Source of the DNA: a virus
Length of the DNA stretch: 26,278 nucleotides
Reading direction: 5' to 3' (one strand)
IMG/VR virus record: IMGVR_UViG_3300010354_000543
Span: 1 to 26,278 of that record
Positions 9,853-17,951 of this stretch are shown here, piece by piece. The translations under genes and the position numbers were made by a program. A model generated the notes under the pieces. The model saw only the letters and a program-made list of their open reading frames with translations. It was not told where the DNA came from and did no database searches. Every line of letters begins with the position of its first letter. Positions within the stretch are counted from its first letter, which is position 1.

Positions 9853-10073
9853 TGGCCCAACTACCCCAAAATCAGGTAATCCCAACCTCACAGTTAGTCA
9901 ACGATGCGGGCAGACCGACCCCGGCGTGGCAGCTATTCTTTTTGAACTTGCTCAACTTTTCTAGCAGCTCTACGGCTACGGCTGGCTCTGCGACCCTACC
10001 GGCAAACCCACGGGGGTTCATTAACATAACCGTTAACGGTGAATCTAAAAAGGTTCCTTACTACGATGTCTGA
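9852..10073 (+). CDS. Small conserved virion-region protein, 73 aa
   Basis: The protein reads [16 protein letters not shown], then a hydrophobic helix (WQLFFLNLLNF, residues 27-37), a Ser/Thr/Ala stretch, and the ending FINITVNG...KKVPYYDV. Short proteins with this N- and C-terminal pattern follow gp10-like genes in several phages and have no known function. The C-terminal strand-like motif is often seen in small structural proteins. The ATG overlaps the previous TGA by one base (TGATG), so it is probably translated by re-initiation. The next gene starts inside its last codons. Confidence 0.65.
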   Translation: MAQLPQNQVIPTSQLVNDAGRPTPAWQLFFLNLLNFSSSSTATAGSATLPANPRGFINITVNGESKKVPYYDV

Positions 10074-10545
10074 GGTCATAGAACAATTTACCCCAACGCG
10101 AGAACAGATAGATACCTTGCAAAAGGAAATGTCTGCTTTGCCTCCGGTAGAGCTACCAACGGATCACTACTTTCACGCTGGGATGTATTGCAGAAAGTTA
10201 TTTAGACCGGCGGGTACGTTGATTGTTGGAAAAGTGCATAAGCAAGACCACTTTTTTATGTGTGCGGTTGGAGAAATTATTGCTTGGTCAGAAAAAGGAA
10301 TGGTTACTTTACGCCCCGGCGATATAATTGAGTCCAAAGCTGGAACCAAGCGGGTGACGCTGGCGGTGACTGACTCAGTAGGGGTTACGTTCCACCGAAC
10401 TGATAAGACCACGTTGGAAGAAGTGGAAGAAGAATTAGTCGAGCCAGACGAAACGTCATTGTACGGAATAGGTAATAAACTCAAAGATGGTGTAACCAGT
10501 TTAGACGAGGTGGAAAAATGTCTTTTATCGCAGCAGCAGCAATAG
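10066..10545 (+). CDS. Cupin-like phage protein, 159 aa
   Basis: Residues about 35-110 show the two-motif shape of a small cupin barrel: HYFHAGMYCRKLFRPAG, GKVHKQDHFFMCAVGEI, then LRPGDIIESKAGTKR and a closing strand GVTFHRT. His residues at the usual metal positions are partly present (the H of GKVHKQDHF). The acidic C-terminus (EEVEEELVEPDE) is probably disordered. Cupin-like proteins of this size sit among tail genes in several environmental phages, where their role is unknown. They may bind a small molecule or act as a capsid or tail component. I prefer ATG 10066, overlapping the previous stop, over GTG 10039. The gene runs 28 bases into the next one. Confidence 0.65.
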   Translation: MSEVIEQFTPTREQIDTLQKEMSALPPVELPTDHYFHAGMYCRKLFRPAGTLIVGKVHKQDHFFMCAVGEIIAWSEKGMVTLRPGDIIESKAGTKRVTLAVTDSVGVTFHRTDKTTLEEVEEELVEPDETSLYGIGNKLKDGVTSLDEVEKCLLSQQQQ

Positions 10546-11180
10546 TTGGTGGTGCTAGTTTAGTTAGTGCTTACACGGGGGCAAAAGCCGCCAAGTCTGC
10601 GGCTAGTAAAATAGCCGACAGCACCGCTTATGCGGCTGACATTCAAAAGGAAATGTACGAGCAAGGCCGTGAGGATCTTGCCCCATACCGAGAGCTAGGA
10701 TATGAGTCATTAAAAGACATTGGCGCAAGAAAAGCGTTTTTGACAGGGCAGTTTGAAGATTATAAAGATCAGTACCTAGACCCGTCTATGGCTTTTCGTA
10801 TGAAGTACGGAACTCAAGCCACAGAACGGTTAGGGAACGTAGGCGGTGGAGCAATATCTGGAAACACTTTAAGAGGGCTCACGGAATTTGGTCAGGGTCT
10901 TGCTTCAACCGAGTATTCAAACGCATTTAATCGGTTTCAGACCGAGCGCGGAAATATCTATAACACCCTAGCCAATATAGCTGGTATGGGTCAGGGCGCG
11001 GTTAATACAGGAGTTCAAGCGGGTCAAGCAACCGCCCAAAGCCAAGGTCAATTAGCAGTTGGTGGGGCTCAAGCTCAAGCCGCTGGAACCATTGGAGCTG
11101 CAAACGCATATTCAAACGCTTTGGGTAACGTAAGCGATTTTGCAACACTAGCTGCCCTAAAATCGTACAAACCGGCATAA
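10518..11180 (+). CDS. Internal virion / DNA-ejection protein, 220 aa
   Basis: An Ala/Gly-rich hydrophobic N-terminus (AAAAIVGGASLVSAYTG) could insert in a membrane. It is followed by helical sequence with YEQGREDLAPYRELGYESL, DPSMAFRMKYGTQATERLG and LRGLTEFGQGLASTEYSNAFNRF. This is the signature of a family often annotated as DNA transfer protein, encoded next to gp10-like genes. Such proteins leave the capsid ahead of the DNA and help build a channel across the envelope. The C-terminal 70 residues are Ala/Gln/Gly repeats (AGQATAQSQGQ, GGAQAQAAG), consistent with a flexible or channel-forming region. The start has GAGGTGG upstream and lies within the cupin gene. Confidence 0.75.
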   Translation: MSFIAAAAIVGGASLVSAYTGAKAAKSAASKIADSTAYAADIQKEMYEQGREDLAPYRELGYESLKDIGARKAFLTGQFEDYKDQYLDPSMAFRMKYGTQATERLGNVGGGAISGNTLRGLTEFGQGLASTEYSNAFNRFQTERGNIYNTLANIAGMGQGAVNTGVQAGQATAQSQGQLAVGGAQAQAAGTIGAANAYSNALGNVSDFATLAALKSYKPA

Positions 11181-11189
11181 GGATTGATC

Positions 11190-12632
11190 ATGGCTGACTT
11201 TGGAATAAACCCACAGATTCCGCTTGGCGCTCAAGGCCCAAAGCGTACATCTCTTGGAGAGCTATTAGGAACCGCTACTAAGGCGATGGAGTTTGAAAAA
11301 TTATCTGAACTCTATCCAAGTTTAATTAAAAAAACACAAGCAGAAGCAGATACTTCTGAACTTGCGCTGCAACAAAAAAGAGTTCAAGCAGTAACAAATA
11401 ATTTAACTGCGGCTATCAATGAACCGCTATTAGTTAAATTAGAACAAGACCCAAATTCTGTGCCTCAGCAAGAGGTAATGTCATTTCTAAAACGATATGG
11501 AAATCAACAGGCAGAAATTTCCGGAGTCCCTAAAGACAAAGCAGAACAAATGCTTGCCCCGTACTATCAGATTGCACAAAATGATCCGGGTCAATTAAGA
11601 CAGTATTTTAAGACTCGATTGCTTGCGGGCTTAGATGATTCAAGCCGTGTATCTACATTGGGTGGAACTAACCCAATGGGCTTGTCTACAATTCCTCCAA
11701 ATCAACCAGCTTTTACAAGGCCGGGAGTTACCCCAGAAGCAATGACCGCACCTTTGCGCGGCCCTGTACAAGGCCAAAATCTAACGGTTGCTCCGGTCAC
11801 CGAAAATCGAGTTGGCATTTCTGCTATTCCGGGTGGCGCACCAACAACAGCACCAACAACAGCTCCAACTCCGATGGCAGCTCCAGCCCCAATGGGGGCA
11901 GGGCAGATGGTTCAGCCAGAAGTATCCAACTTTCCATTGATGTTCGAGCCACCAGCAAGGGCTGGCATCCAACGGCCTAAACGTGAAGGCGAAGATAGCG
12001 CAATTAAATTTGGCGAAGAAGCAAGGAACTCCTTAACCAAGCGCCAGCTATCCATGACCAAATCAAGGGATGATCTTGATCAGGTAATTCGCACCGCATC
12101 AAAAATTTTAAGTGAAAAAGTATTACCTGAAACCGGCCCGATAGGTGGATTTAAACGTAAAATTTACGAGCTTGCTGGTGACCCAACGTACCAAAAACTG
12201 CAAAAAGATATTGCAAATGTTCAACAATCTAACTTGCAAGCCTTGTCTGCGGGTGGAAATAGTGTTGCAGGATTAGAACTTAACCGCGATGCTATGGGTA
12301 ATGTCTCTTACGACCCAGAAGTAATTGTTGATATTGCGCGCCGCACCAAAGCAGACTTAACTAATTTGGACATGATGGCAACCGGTATGCAAAAGCACTA
12401 CCAAAAATACGGAGATGCTAACGGTAGTCGTTATATGCAAATGTGGTCTGCAAACGCTGATAGCAAGATATTTCAATTAATGGACATTAACAGAGACATA
12501 CCTGATCCCAAGATGCGTCAGGCTGCTGCGGCTAAAGTTCTTGAAGGCATGAGCGCAGAACAACGAAATATTCTTAATCAAAAGTATCAGCGGATCGTTA
12601 GATTGACCAATACCGGAGACATAGCGCAATGA
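11190..12632 (+). CDS. Putative internal virion (ejection) protein, 480 aa
   Basis: The order and size fit the second member of a three-gene ejection set. The N-terminal half is helical and Gln-rich. A disordered linker of Thr/Ala/Pro repeats (TTAPTTAPTPMAAP) lies near residues 213-235. The C-terminal 230 residues are helical with ETGPIGGFKRKIYELAGD and a segment NVQQSNLQALSAGGNSVAG. No enzyme motif was recognised. I chose ATG 11190 (MADFGINPQ), with AAGG about 8 bases upstream, over TTG 11184. The stop overlaps the next ATG (ATGA). Codon usage is richer in AT-ending codons than in the tail-completion genes, as also in the next gene. Confidence 0.6.
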   Translation: MADFGINPQIPLGAQGPKRTSLGELLGTATKAMEFEKLSELYPSLIKKTQAEADTSELALQQKRVQAVTNNLTAAINEPLLVKLEQDPNSVPQQEVMSFLKRYGNQQAEISGVPKDKAEQMLAPYYQIAQNDPGQLRQYFKTRLLAGLDDSSRVSTLGGTNPMGLSTIPPNQPAFTRPGVTPEAMTAPLRGPVQGQNLTVAPVTENRVGISAIPGGAPTTAPTTAPTPMAAPAPMGAGQMVQPEVSNFPLMFEPPARAGIQRPKREGEDSAIKFGEEARNSLTKRQLSMTKSRDDLDQVIRTASKILSEKVLPETGPIGGFKRKIYELAGDPTYQKLQKDIANVQQSNLQALSAGGNSVAGLELNRDAMGNVSYDPEVIVDIARRTKADLTNLDMMATGMQKHYQKYGDANGSRYMQMWSANADSKIFQLMDINRDIPDPKMRQAAAAKVLEGMSAEQRNILNQKYQRIVRLTNTGDIAQ

Positions 12633-15001
12633 ATGCCCGCGATCCGTATCTCCATCAAAATCTGACACCAGATCAGATAGCTTTGATCGAACAAGGTATG
12701 AGAAATACCGTAATAGATGGTATTCCTTTAGACCCGCGTGATACGGTAAGCAACCCAGAAAAATTTAATGCGTACCCGTTGGCATTACGGAAACGGGCAT
12801 TTGAAATGTTGCCCAAGCTGGCCTCTGGTAATGATCAGTATGTGGACATGGCTACCGGTCAAAATGTAGGAACTACCCGTCAGGTCTCCATGCAAGGCGG
12901 CGATCCAATAAGTAGCATGATCTTGGGCGCTGGAACTCAACAGGCAGCTCCACAGGCAACGCCACAAGCCCCAGCAGATCCAATTAGCAGCCTAATTCTA
13001 GGAACGCAAGCACCGGAAGCCGCCCCACAAGCCGCCCCACAAGCTACCCCACAAGCTACCCCAGCAGAACCTAAGAAGCCACGATCACTTGCTAGTTACG
13101 TTGGCAAGCCATCTGACATTGGCCCTGCGGCTGCAAGTTTGGCAGACGTAACTTTGGGAAATGTAGTACCCGGAGCAGTTGGGGCTGTGACATACGCTGG
13201 CGCTCGCGCATTTGGTAAGAGCCCACAGGAAGCCACCGCGCTACAAGAAAAGGTAACAAAACCGTTTTTAGACCCGTTTGGTAGGGCGTTTAAAGTTACT
13301 GAAAGCCCAGCCTACAAGGGCGAAGCTGGTCGGCAACTAATGGATTTTGTTAGTGAAAATAGTTCTAAAGGTTCAGAGTGGATTGCGGAAAAAACTGGTC
13401 TACCAAAGTCAGACGTTGACAATATGCTTGGAACTATTGCTGCCGGAGCTGGTGTTAAGGCCGGTCAGGTAATTAGCGCAAAGACCGCCCGCCCGTTTGA
13501 TACCGGAGCCCCAGCAGTCATAGAGGGTGCAGCGCCAAAGGTTGAGCCGATGATTGGTAAGCCAAAGGTTAGCTACGCTGAGTTTCAAGCAGCTCTACAA
13601 GAAAAGCGTAGGGGTGGTGGCACTTCAACAATGCCCACCGGCACAATTTACCAGCCGTATAGAGAGATTCAATTTTCTAGTAAAGGCCCGGTTGCCTTGA
13701 CCGAACAACAGGAACGGGCAAACGTATTGCAGAGGGTAGGGTTTGAAGAAGCCCGCCAAAGTGCAATTACCGGTAACAAGTTTGACGCTGGAAGCGAATT
13801 CCAAACTAGTCAGTTAGACGTTCCGGTTGGCAAGTTATTCAGAGATTCGTTTGAGTTAGAAAAAAATAAGTTATTAGATTTTGGTAACCAACTGATCAAT
13901 CGTACTGGTGGTTCAGTAGGTCTTGACGAGGCAACATTACGATTAAGAGGCGAAAAAATTGTTGCTCCATTTGATGCGTTTAAGCAAGAACTTCAAGGCC
14001 AAATGGCTAACGCTTATAACCAAGCCAAGCAAGTAGCGGCTGGTCAACCAGCAGTAAACCCAACAAGTTTACAAAAGTTTCTTAATACAGAATCAAACTT
14101 TACGGTTAACGACAAGTTTATGACGTTGCGTAATGGCATTCAATCTCATTTAAAAGAAAGTGGATTGCTAGATAAAGATGGGCGCATTTTGCCTATGACT
14201 GTAGAACAGGCTGAAAACTTACGTCAATACATCAACTCCAATTGGGACAACGAGCGTTCGCGGCTGATTGGTCGATTAAAAGACAAAATTGATAATGACG
14301 TTACAAGAGTAGCTGGCGAAGATATTTACAAGGGCGCAAGAGAAATTAGAACAAAAATTGGACGTTTACTAGACGATCCAAAAGGCGTAGCCAAAATTAT
14401 GGATTACGATCCTCAAAATCCAATGAATCGTGCGGTTCCTTTTGAAAAGATTGCTTCTTCAGTTGAAAGCATGAGCGTAGACCAAGCTCGCCATTTAATT
14501 AAGTTGCTTAACGATATGCCAGACAACTTAAAACCAATGGCTCAACAAGCAATTAACGAAATTAAAGGCCATTTTGCCAATCGCATATTAGAGCAAGGCG
14601 CTAAGAACAAAGGTCAATGGAACGCCAAAGGTGTTACTAAATATCTAAACGATCACAACGACAAGTTAAGAATACTTACTGAGGACAAAGAGCTTGGTCA
14701 GATGGTTCGAGACCTAAATGATGCCGGTCACATATTGCATTACGAATCAGGATACCCCGGTGCAGCAGTCCAAGCTCATAATTTGATTAGGTTGGGCGCA
14801 GCTCCATTGCTGGGAACGCTTGGTGCATCGGGCGGTGCAGCAATTGGCGGCTCTATGTTTGGCGCTGGCGGTGCGGCTTTAGGTGGAACCGTTGGTGGAA
14901 CAATGGGAGCAAAACGCGGTATCCGCATGGCTGAACAATCTGCGTTAAAGCGAGGCCAAAAGAAAATAATTAAGTTAAAAGACATTGGTAAAGGACAATA
15001 A
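12629..15001 (+). CDS. Large internal virion / ejection protein, 790 aa
   Basis: This is the last and largest of the three presumed ejection proteins. Residues 100-150 hold a Pro/Gln/Ala repeat (PQAAPQATPQAP-like), also present as a DPISS(M/L)ILG pair at about 92 and 117. A possible membrane-active stretch follows near 165-185 (DVTLGNVVPGAVGAVTYAG). Residues 390-700 are mostly helical. The tail at about 718-765 is a Gly/Ala-rich hydrophobic segment (APLLGTLGASGGAAIGGSMF) that could insert in the host membrane, followed by a basic end. No lytic transglycosylase motif was found. The ATG overlaps the previous stop as ATGA. The role is inferred from position, size and composition. Confidence 0.6.
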   Translation: MNARDPYLHQNLTPDQIALIEQGMRNTVIDGIPLDPRDTVSNPEKFNAYPLALRKRAFEMLPKLASGNDQYVDMATGQNVGTTRQVSMQGGDPISSMILGAGTQQAAPQATPQAPADPISSLILGTQAPEAAPQAAPQATPQATPAEPKKPRSLASYVGKPSDIGPAAASLADVTLGNVVPGAVGAVTYAGARAFGKSPQEATALQEKVTKPFLDPFGRAFKVTESPAYKGEAGRQLMDFVSENSSKGSEWIAEKTGLPKSDVDNMLGTIAAGAGVKAGQVISAKTARPFDTGAPAVIEGAAPKVEPMIGKPKVSYAEFQAALQEKRRGGGTSTMPTGTIYQPYREIQFSSKGPVALTEQQERANVLQRVGFEEARQSAITGNKFDAGSEFQTSQLDVPVGKLFRDSFELEKNKLLDFGNQLINRTGGSVGLDEATLRLRGEKIVAPFDAFKQELQGQMANAYNQAKQVAAGQPAVNPTSLQKFLNTESNFTVNDKFMTLRNGIQSHLKESGLLDKDGRILPMTVEQAENLRQYINSNWDNERSRLIGRLKDKIDNDVTRVAGEDIYKGAREIRTKIGRLLDDPKGVAKIMDYDPQNPMNRAVPFEKIASSVESMSVDQARHLIKLLNDMPDNLKPMAQQAINEIKGHFANRILEQGAKNKGQWNAKGVTKYLNDHNDKLRILTEDKELGQMVRDLNDAGHILHYESGYPGAAVQAHNLIRLGAAPLLGTLGASGGAAIGGSMFGAGGAALGGTVGGTMGAKRGIRMAEQSALKRGQKKIIKLKDIGKGQ

Positions 15002-15003
15002 CT

Positions 15004-15747
15004 ATGGCAGTCAATCTTTCGCCAATTGGCAACGGATTTCAGTTTTTTGATAACAACGGTGCGCCGCTTAACGCCGGTAAGATTTATACCTATCAGGCCG
15101 GGTCAAGCACGCCCTTGGCTACTTACACTAGCAGTTCAGGGCTAACGGCTAACGCCAACCCTATCATTTTAGGGACAAGCGGCAGACCGCCAAACGACAT
15201 CTGGTTGACTGAAGGGTTCTTCTACAAGTTCATCCTAAAGGACTCGGCAGACGTAACCATCCAGACCTACGACAACCTGTACGGGATTATTGGAGCAACC
15301 CCGCCACCGGCAACGCCAATCCCTGCGGGCGGTATTTTCCTCTGGTCTGGGTCAATTGGATCTATTCCTGCGGGCTACGTTTTGTGTAACGGATCTAACG
15401 GAACCCCTGACCTAAGAGACAGGTTTGTGGTTGGCGCTGGATCAACCTACGCGGTTGACGGAACTGGCGGCTCGGCTAACGCTATAGTTGTAAGCCACAC
15501 GCATACAGCTACCAGCACATCAACGGTAACCGATCCGGGCCACAACCATACCTTTACACGGTATAACTCGCTAACCGGTACTGCTGGCGCAAACCCAATT
15601 TGGGCTGACACATCAACCCAAAACACTTCAACGGCAACGACCGGTATTACGGTAGCAACTGCAACCACCGTTGCAACTGCTGGTACTTCAGGCACAAATG
15701 CAAATCTGCCCCCGTACTACGCTCTGTGCTACATCATGAAAACCTAA
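15004..15747 (+). CDS. Tail fibre with tail-collar domain, 247 aa
   Basis: The N-terminal 90 residues (NGAPLNAGKIYTYQAGSSTP, ATYT, NPIILG, GFFYKFILKDS) form the virion-attachment module found on many phage tailspikes. Residues about 105-155 are a phage tail-collar domain: PAGGIFLWSGSIGSIPAGYV, CNGSNGTPDLRDRFVVGAG. The rest has His clusters (SHTHTATS, DPGHNHTF) that in long tail fibres can bind metal along the trimer axis, and the protein ends LPPYYALCYIMKT, the usual closing strand of collar fibres. It probably trimerises as a second, shorter fibre next to the 866-aa fibre. The ATG is 2 bases after the previous stop. Confidence 0.85.
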   Translation: MAVNLSPIGNGFQFFDNNGAPLNAGKIYTYQAGSSTPLATYTSSSGLTANANPIILGTSGRPPNDIWLTEGFFYKFILKDSADVTIQTYDNLYGIIGATPPPATPIPAGGIFLWSGSIGSIPAGYVLCNGSNGTPDLRDRFVVGAGSTYAVDGTGGSANAIVVSHTHTATSTSTVTDPGHNHTFTRYNSLTGTAGANPIWADTSTQNTSTATTGITVATATTVATAGTSGTNANLPPYYALCYIMKT

Positions 15748-15748
15748 C

Positions 15749-16003
15749 ATGGATTGGCAAACTGTCATAAATATTGGGTTAAGTAGCGTCTTGGCTGCGC
15801 TAGGATGGTTTGCCCGTGAGATATGGGATTCCCTAAAAGAGCTGCGTAGGGACACTCACCAGATAGAAAAAGACTTGCGGGAGATGTATGTCCGCAGGGA
15901 TGACCTAAAAGAAGTAAGGATTGAGATGAGCGCAAGGTTTGACAAGCTAGAGAGCTTGATTGGATCTCTGTACGAGCGTCTCCATGACAAGGCAGACAAA
16001 TGA
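15749..16003 (+). CDS. Small membrane-anchored coiled-coil protein, 84 aa
   Basis: One transmembrane helix lies at residues about 6-22 (VINIGLSSVLAALGWFA), followed by a highly charged helix to the end with heptad-like spacing (LREMYVRRDDLKEVRIEM, FDKLESLIGSLYERL). Similar short TM-plus-coiled-coil proteins ending in KADK occur near lysis genes in other phages. It could be an inner-membrane spanin-like protein or a holin accessory, but the charged region is short for a spanin and there is no partner next to it. The ATG follows the previous TAA after one base. Confidence 0.6.
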   Translation: MDWQTVINIGLSSVLAALGWFAREIWDSLKELRRDTHQIEKDLREMYVRRDDLKEVRIEMSARFDKLESLIGSLYERLHDKADK

Positions 16004-16444
16004 ATGGCAGATCCAGCCTCGACTGCCAGAGCAGCTTTAGAAGGAATTAAAGAAGCCGTCAAAGTTGGTCGCGAGATCAAACAGACCGGGGCAGAGGTCT
16101 CATCGTTCCTTGATGAGGAAGCCAAGGCTAGGGTAGCGTGGAAAAAAAAGCAGCTCCAGCTAGAGAGGCGTGGAGACCTAGTATTTATTGACGCTGCCAA
16201 CGAATACCGTGAAGTCCGCAAGATCCGAGCCGCCGAGCAGGGTATGTACGAGGACATGGAACGAGAGTTTGGCAAGACCGCTGTCACAGAAGTGCAATCT
16301 TTAATTGCTCAAATGCGAAAAGAACGCAAGGTTCTTGATCATGATTTTCAGCGTTTTCGGGCTGAAGAACGGATTATTTGGATAACAATTTTTGCGGTAT
16401 CGGCTATCTTTTATGGGGTGCTTAAAGCAACAGGGGCTTGGTAA
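16004..16444 (+). CDS. Tail-anchored membrane protein of unknown function, 146 aa
   Basis: Residues 1-110 are long charged helices (KARVAWKKKQLQLERRGDL, REVRKIRAAEQGMYEDMERE) with coiled-coil character. A single hydrophobic helix lies at about 124-142 (IIWITIFAVSAIFYGVLKA) and the protein ends GAW. No signal peptide is visible, so it is probably a C-terminally anchored protein facing the cytoplasm. It starts immediately after the preceding stop (TGAATG) and its own stop overlaps the next ATG. Neighbours on both sides suggest a lysis or membrane-remodelling context, but I do not recognise the family. Confidence 0.55.
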   Translation: MADPASTARAALEGIKEAVKVGREIKQTGAEVSSFLDEEAKARVAWKKKQLQLERRGDLVFIDAANEYREVRKIRAAEQGMYEDMEREFGKTAVTEVQSLIAQMRKERKVLDHDFQRFRAEERIIWITIFAVSAIFYGVLKATGAW

Positions 16445-16887
16445 TGACCACGATTGCCGCTAAATTTTCTACTCTTGAGATTGCCAGCGATAGCATGATT
16501 AGCGGCGATGACTCGTTTTACCTTTCTGAAAAGTTACGCCGTGGAAAGGATTGCATATACGGCGCTTGCGGTGATTGGGACAAGATTTTAAAGTTTTATC
16601 AAGTAATGGAATTAGGTGGAGAGTTAGATTCTGATATTGACGTTACAGTTCTTGAACTCAGGCACGATGGTATTTGGATATACGAAAGTACCATCATTCC
16701 TGCGCGAATTAAGAACCCGTTTTGGTCAATCGGAACCGGAGCCAACTTTGCCATCGCTGCGCTCCATTTGGGAGCATCGCCAAAAGAAGCTGTTGAGATT
16801 GCTTGTATGTATGACTCAAGTTCTCATGGCCCAATTGACGAAATGAAATTGCAAAGGAAACCCCGTGGCACTAAAAAGAGTATCTGA
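16444..16887 (+). CDS. HslV-like Ntn-hydrolase peptidase, 147 aa
   Basis: The protein looks like a compact proteasome-type beta subunit. After Met removal it starts TTIAAKF, matching the HslV N-terminal TTI in which Thr1 is the nucleophile. IASDSMISG aligns with the HslV segment IAGDGQ (catalytic-site Asp), and the Lys of SEKLRRG with the active-site Lys. IYGACGD aligns with IAGFAGG, and SIGTGANFAIAAL with the IGSGG...ALAAA helix. Thr2, Asp16 and Lys30 are the expected key residues. HslV is about 175 aa, so this version is about 30 residues shorter. HslV needs the HslU ATPase, and none is encoded here. It could work alone, use host HslU, or process virion proteins. ATG 16444 overlaps the previous TAA, and an upstream TTG at 16438 would mask the Thr. 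Confidence 0.7.
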   Translation: MTTIAAKFSTLEIASDSMISGDDSFYLSEKLRRGKDCIYGACGDWDKILKFYQVMELGGELDSDIDVTVLELRHDGIWIYESTIIPARIKNPFWSIGTGANFAIAALHLGASPKEAVEIACMYDSSSHGPIDEMKLQRKPRGTKKSI

Positions 16888-17806
16888 CGAAGAAATTATT
16901 ACCGCAATGAAACGGTTTGGCAGCACCAAGCTGGCTGCTGAATTCGTTGGTATGTCTGTGCGTGGTTTTGGTCAGCGCAAGGCTAAGATCCAAATGGATC
17001 GCGGAATACCTCTACCGGCCTACTGTGCGCCACAAGAAAGCAAGCGCAATACATACATACCTGAGAACCGCAGGGTGATAGAACACACAGTAGAAAACGG
17101 TCACGTTTTTATTGCTAGTGACTGTCATTACTGGCCCGAAGAATCAACCACAGCACACAAGGCGTTTGTTTCCCTGCTAACTGAATTTAAGCCTAAAACA
17201 ATTGTGCTTAACGGGGATGTCTTTGATGGGGCTAGAATCAGCCGTCACGCCTCCCTGATGGGAACGAACCCCCCAACACCAAAACAAGAAATAGAAGCCT
17301 GTCAAGACCGGCTAGATGAGATTGCGAAGGCATCAAAGAACGCAGTCAAACTGTGGACTTACGGCAACCACGATGTGCGCCTCTTTAACTACATTGCTCA
17401 GAACGCACCAGAACTATCAGAGTTCAGCGACCTGTTTGCGTACTTTCCGGGTTGGCACACGGGGTGGCGAATTGATGTGAATGGCTCGGTAATTATCAAG
17501 CATCGCTATCACAACGGGATACACAGCACTTGGAATAATGCCCTGAAATCGGGGCGGTCGATAATTACGGGTCACTTACACCAGCTCAAAATCACACCCT
17601 TTAGTGATTACGATGGTCGTAGGTGGGGGGTCGATGCCGGGACGCTTGCGGAGCCATATTCAGACCAATTCACTTACACCGAAATGAACCCCGTCAACTG
17701 GTGTTCAGGGTTTTGTGTATTAACTTTTGAGAATGGTAAGTTACTGCCGCCAGAGCTTTGCGAGGTTATTAACGGGGTGGCTTACTTCCGTGGTCAGCGC
17801 GTATGA
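16865..17806 (+). CDS. Calcineurin-like metallophosphoesterase with N-terminal HTH, 313 aa
   Basis: The metal-binding motifs of the family are all present in order: D86-C-H88, G117-D-V-F-D121, G167-N-H-D170, H213 (IKHRYH) and G236-H-L-H239. These coordinate two metal ions for phosphoester hydrolysis, as in MPP/Mre11-type enzymes. Residues 1-45 form a helix-turn-helix-like unit (ITAMKRFGSTKLAAEFVGMS) that may bind DNA, which would suggest a nucleic acid substrate. The start is GTG 16865 with AAGGAAA about 5 bases upstream, 23 bases inside the peptidase gene. The substrate is unknown. Similar phage proteins are usually annotated only as metallophosphatase. Confidence 0.85.
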   Translation: MALKRVSDEEIITAMKRFGSTKLAAEFVGMSVRGFGQRKAKIQMDRGIPLPAYCAPQESKRNTYIPENRRVIEHTVENGHVFIASDCHYWPEESTTAHKAFVSLLTEFKPKTIVLNGDVFDGARISRHASLMGTNPPTPKQEIEACQDRLDEIAKASKNAVKLWTYGNHDVRLFNYIAQNAPELSEFSDLFAYFPGWHTGWRIDVNGSVIIKHRYHNGIHSTWNNALKSGRSIITGHLHQLKITPFSDYDGRRWGVDAGTLAEPYSDQFTYTEMNPVNWCSGFCVLTFENGKLLPPELCEVINGVAYFRGQRV

Positions 17807-17949
17807 GCCCGTGGCTGATCATTCTGGTTGGGTGTGTATATGCATACATAGGTTTTGAACAGGGAGCAAAAGGGAACCTAGGAATGGCTATTGTTTTTGC
17901 CGGTTACGCTTTTAGCAATATCGGTCTCTATTTAGCAACGAAAGGATAA
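17803..17949 (+). CDS. 48-aa two-helix membrane protein
   Basis: A short frame opens MSPWLIILVGCVYAYIGFE, then a polar turn QGAKGNLG, and a second hydrophobic helix (AIVFAGYAFSNIGLYLA). The KGN-G-AI-FA-YA--N-GLY pattern resembles tiny conserved membrane proteins found upstream of holin/endolysin genes in other environmental phages. The ATG overlaps the phosphoesterase stop as ATGA, and the next ATG follows its TAA by 2 bases. Tight packing and clean two-helix hydropathy support a real gene. It may be a holin accessory or antiholin; this is inference from position. Confidence 0.65.
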   Translation: MSPWLIILVGCVYAYIGFEQGAKGNLGMAIVFAGYAFSNIGLYLATKG

Positions 17950-17951
17950 AA

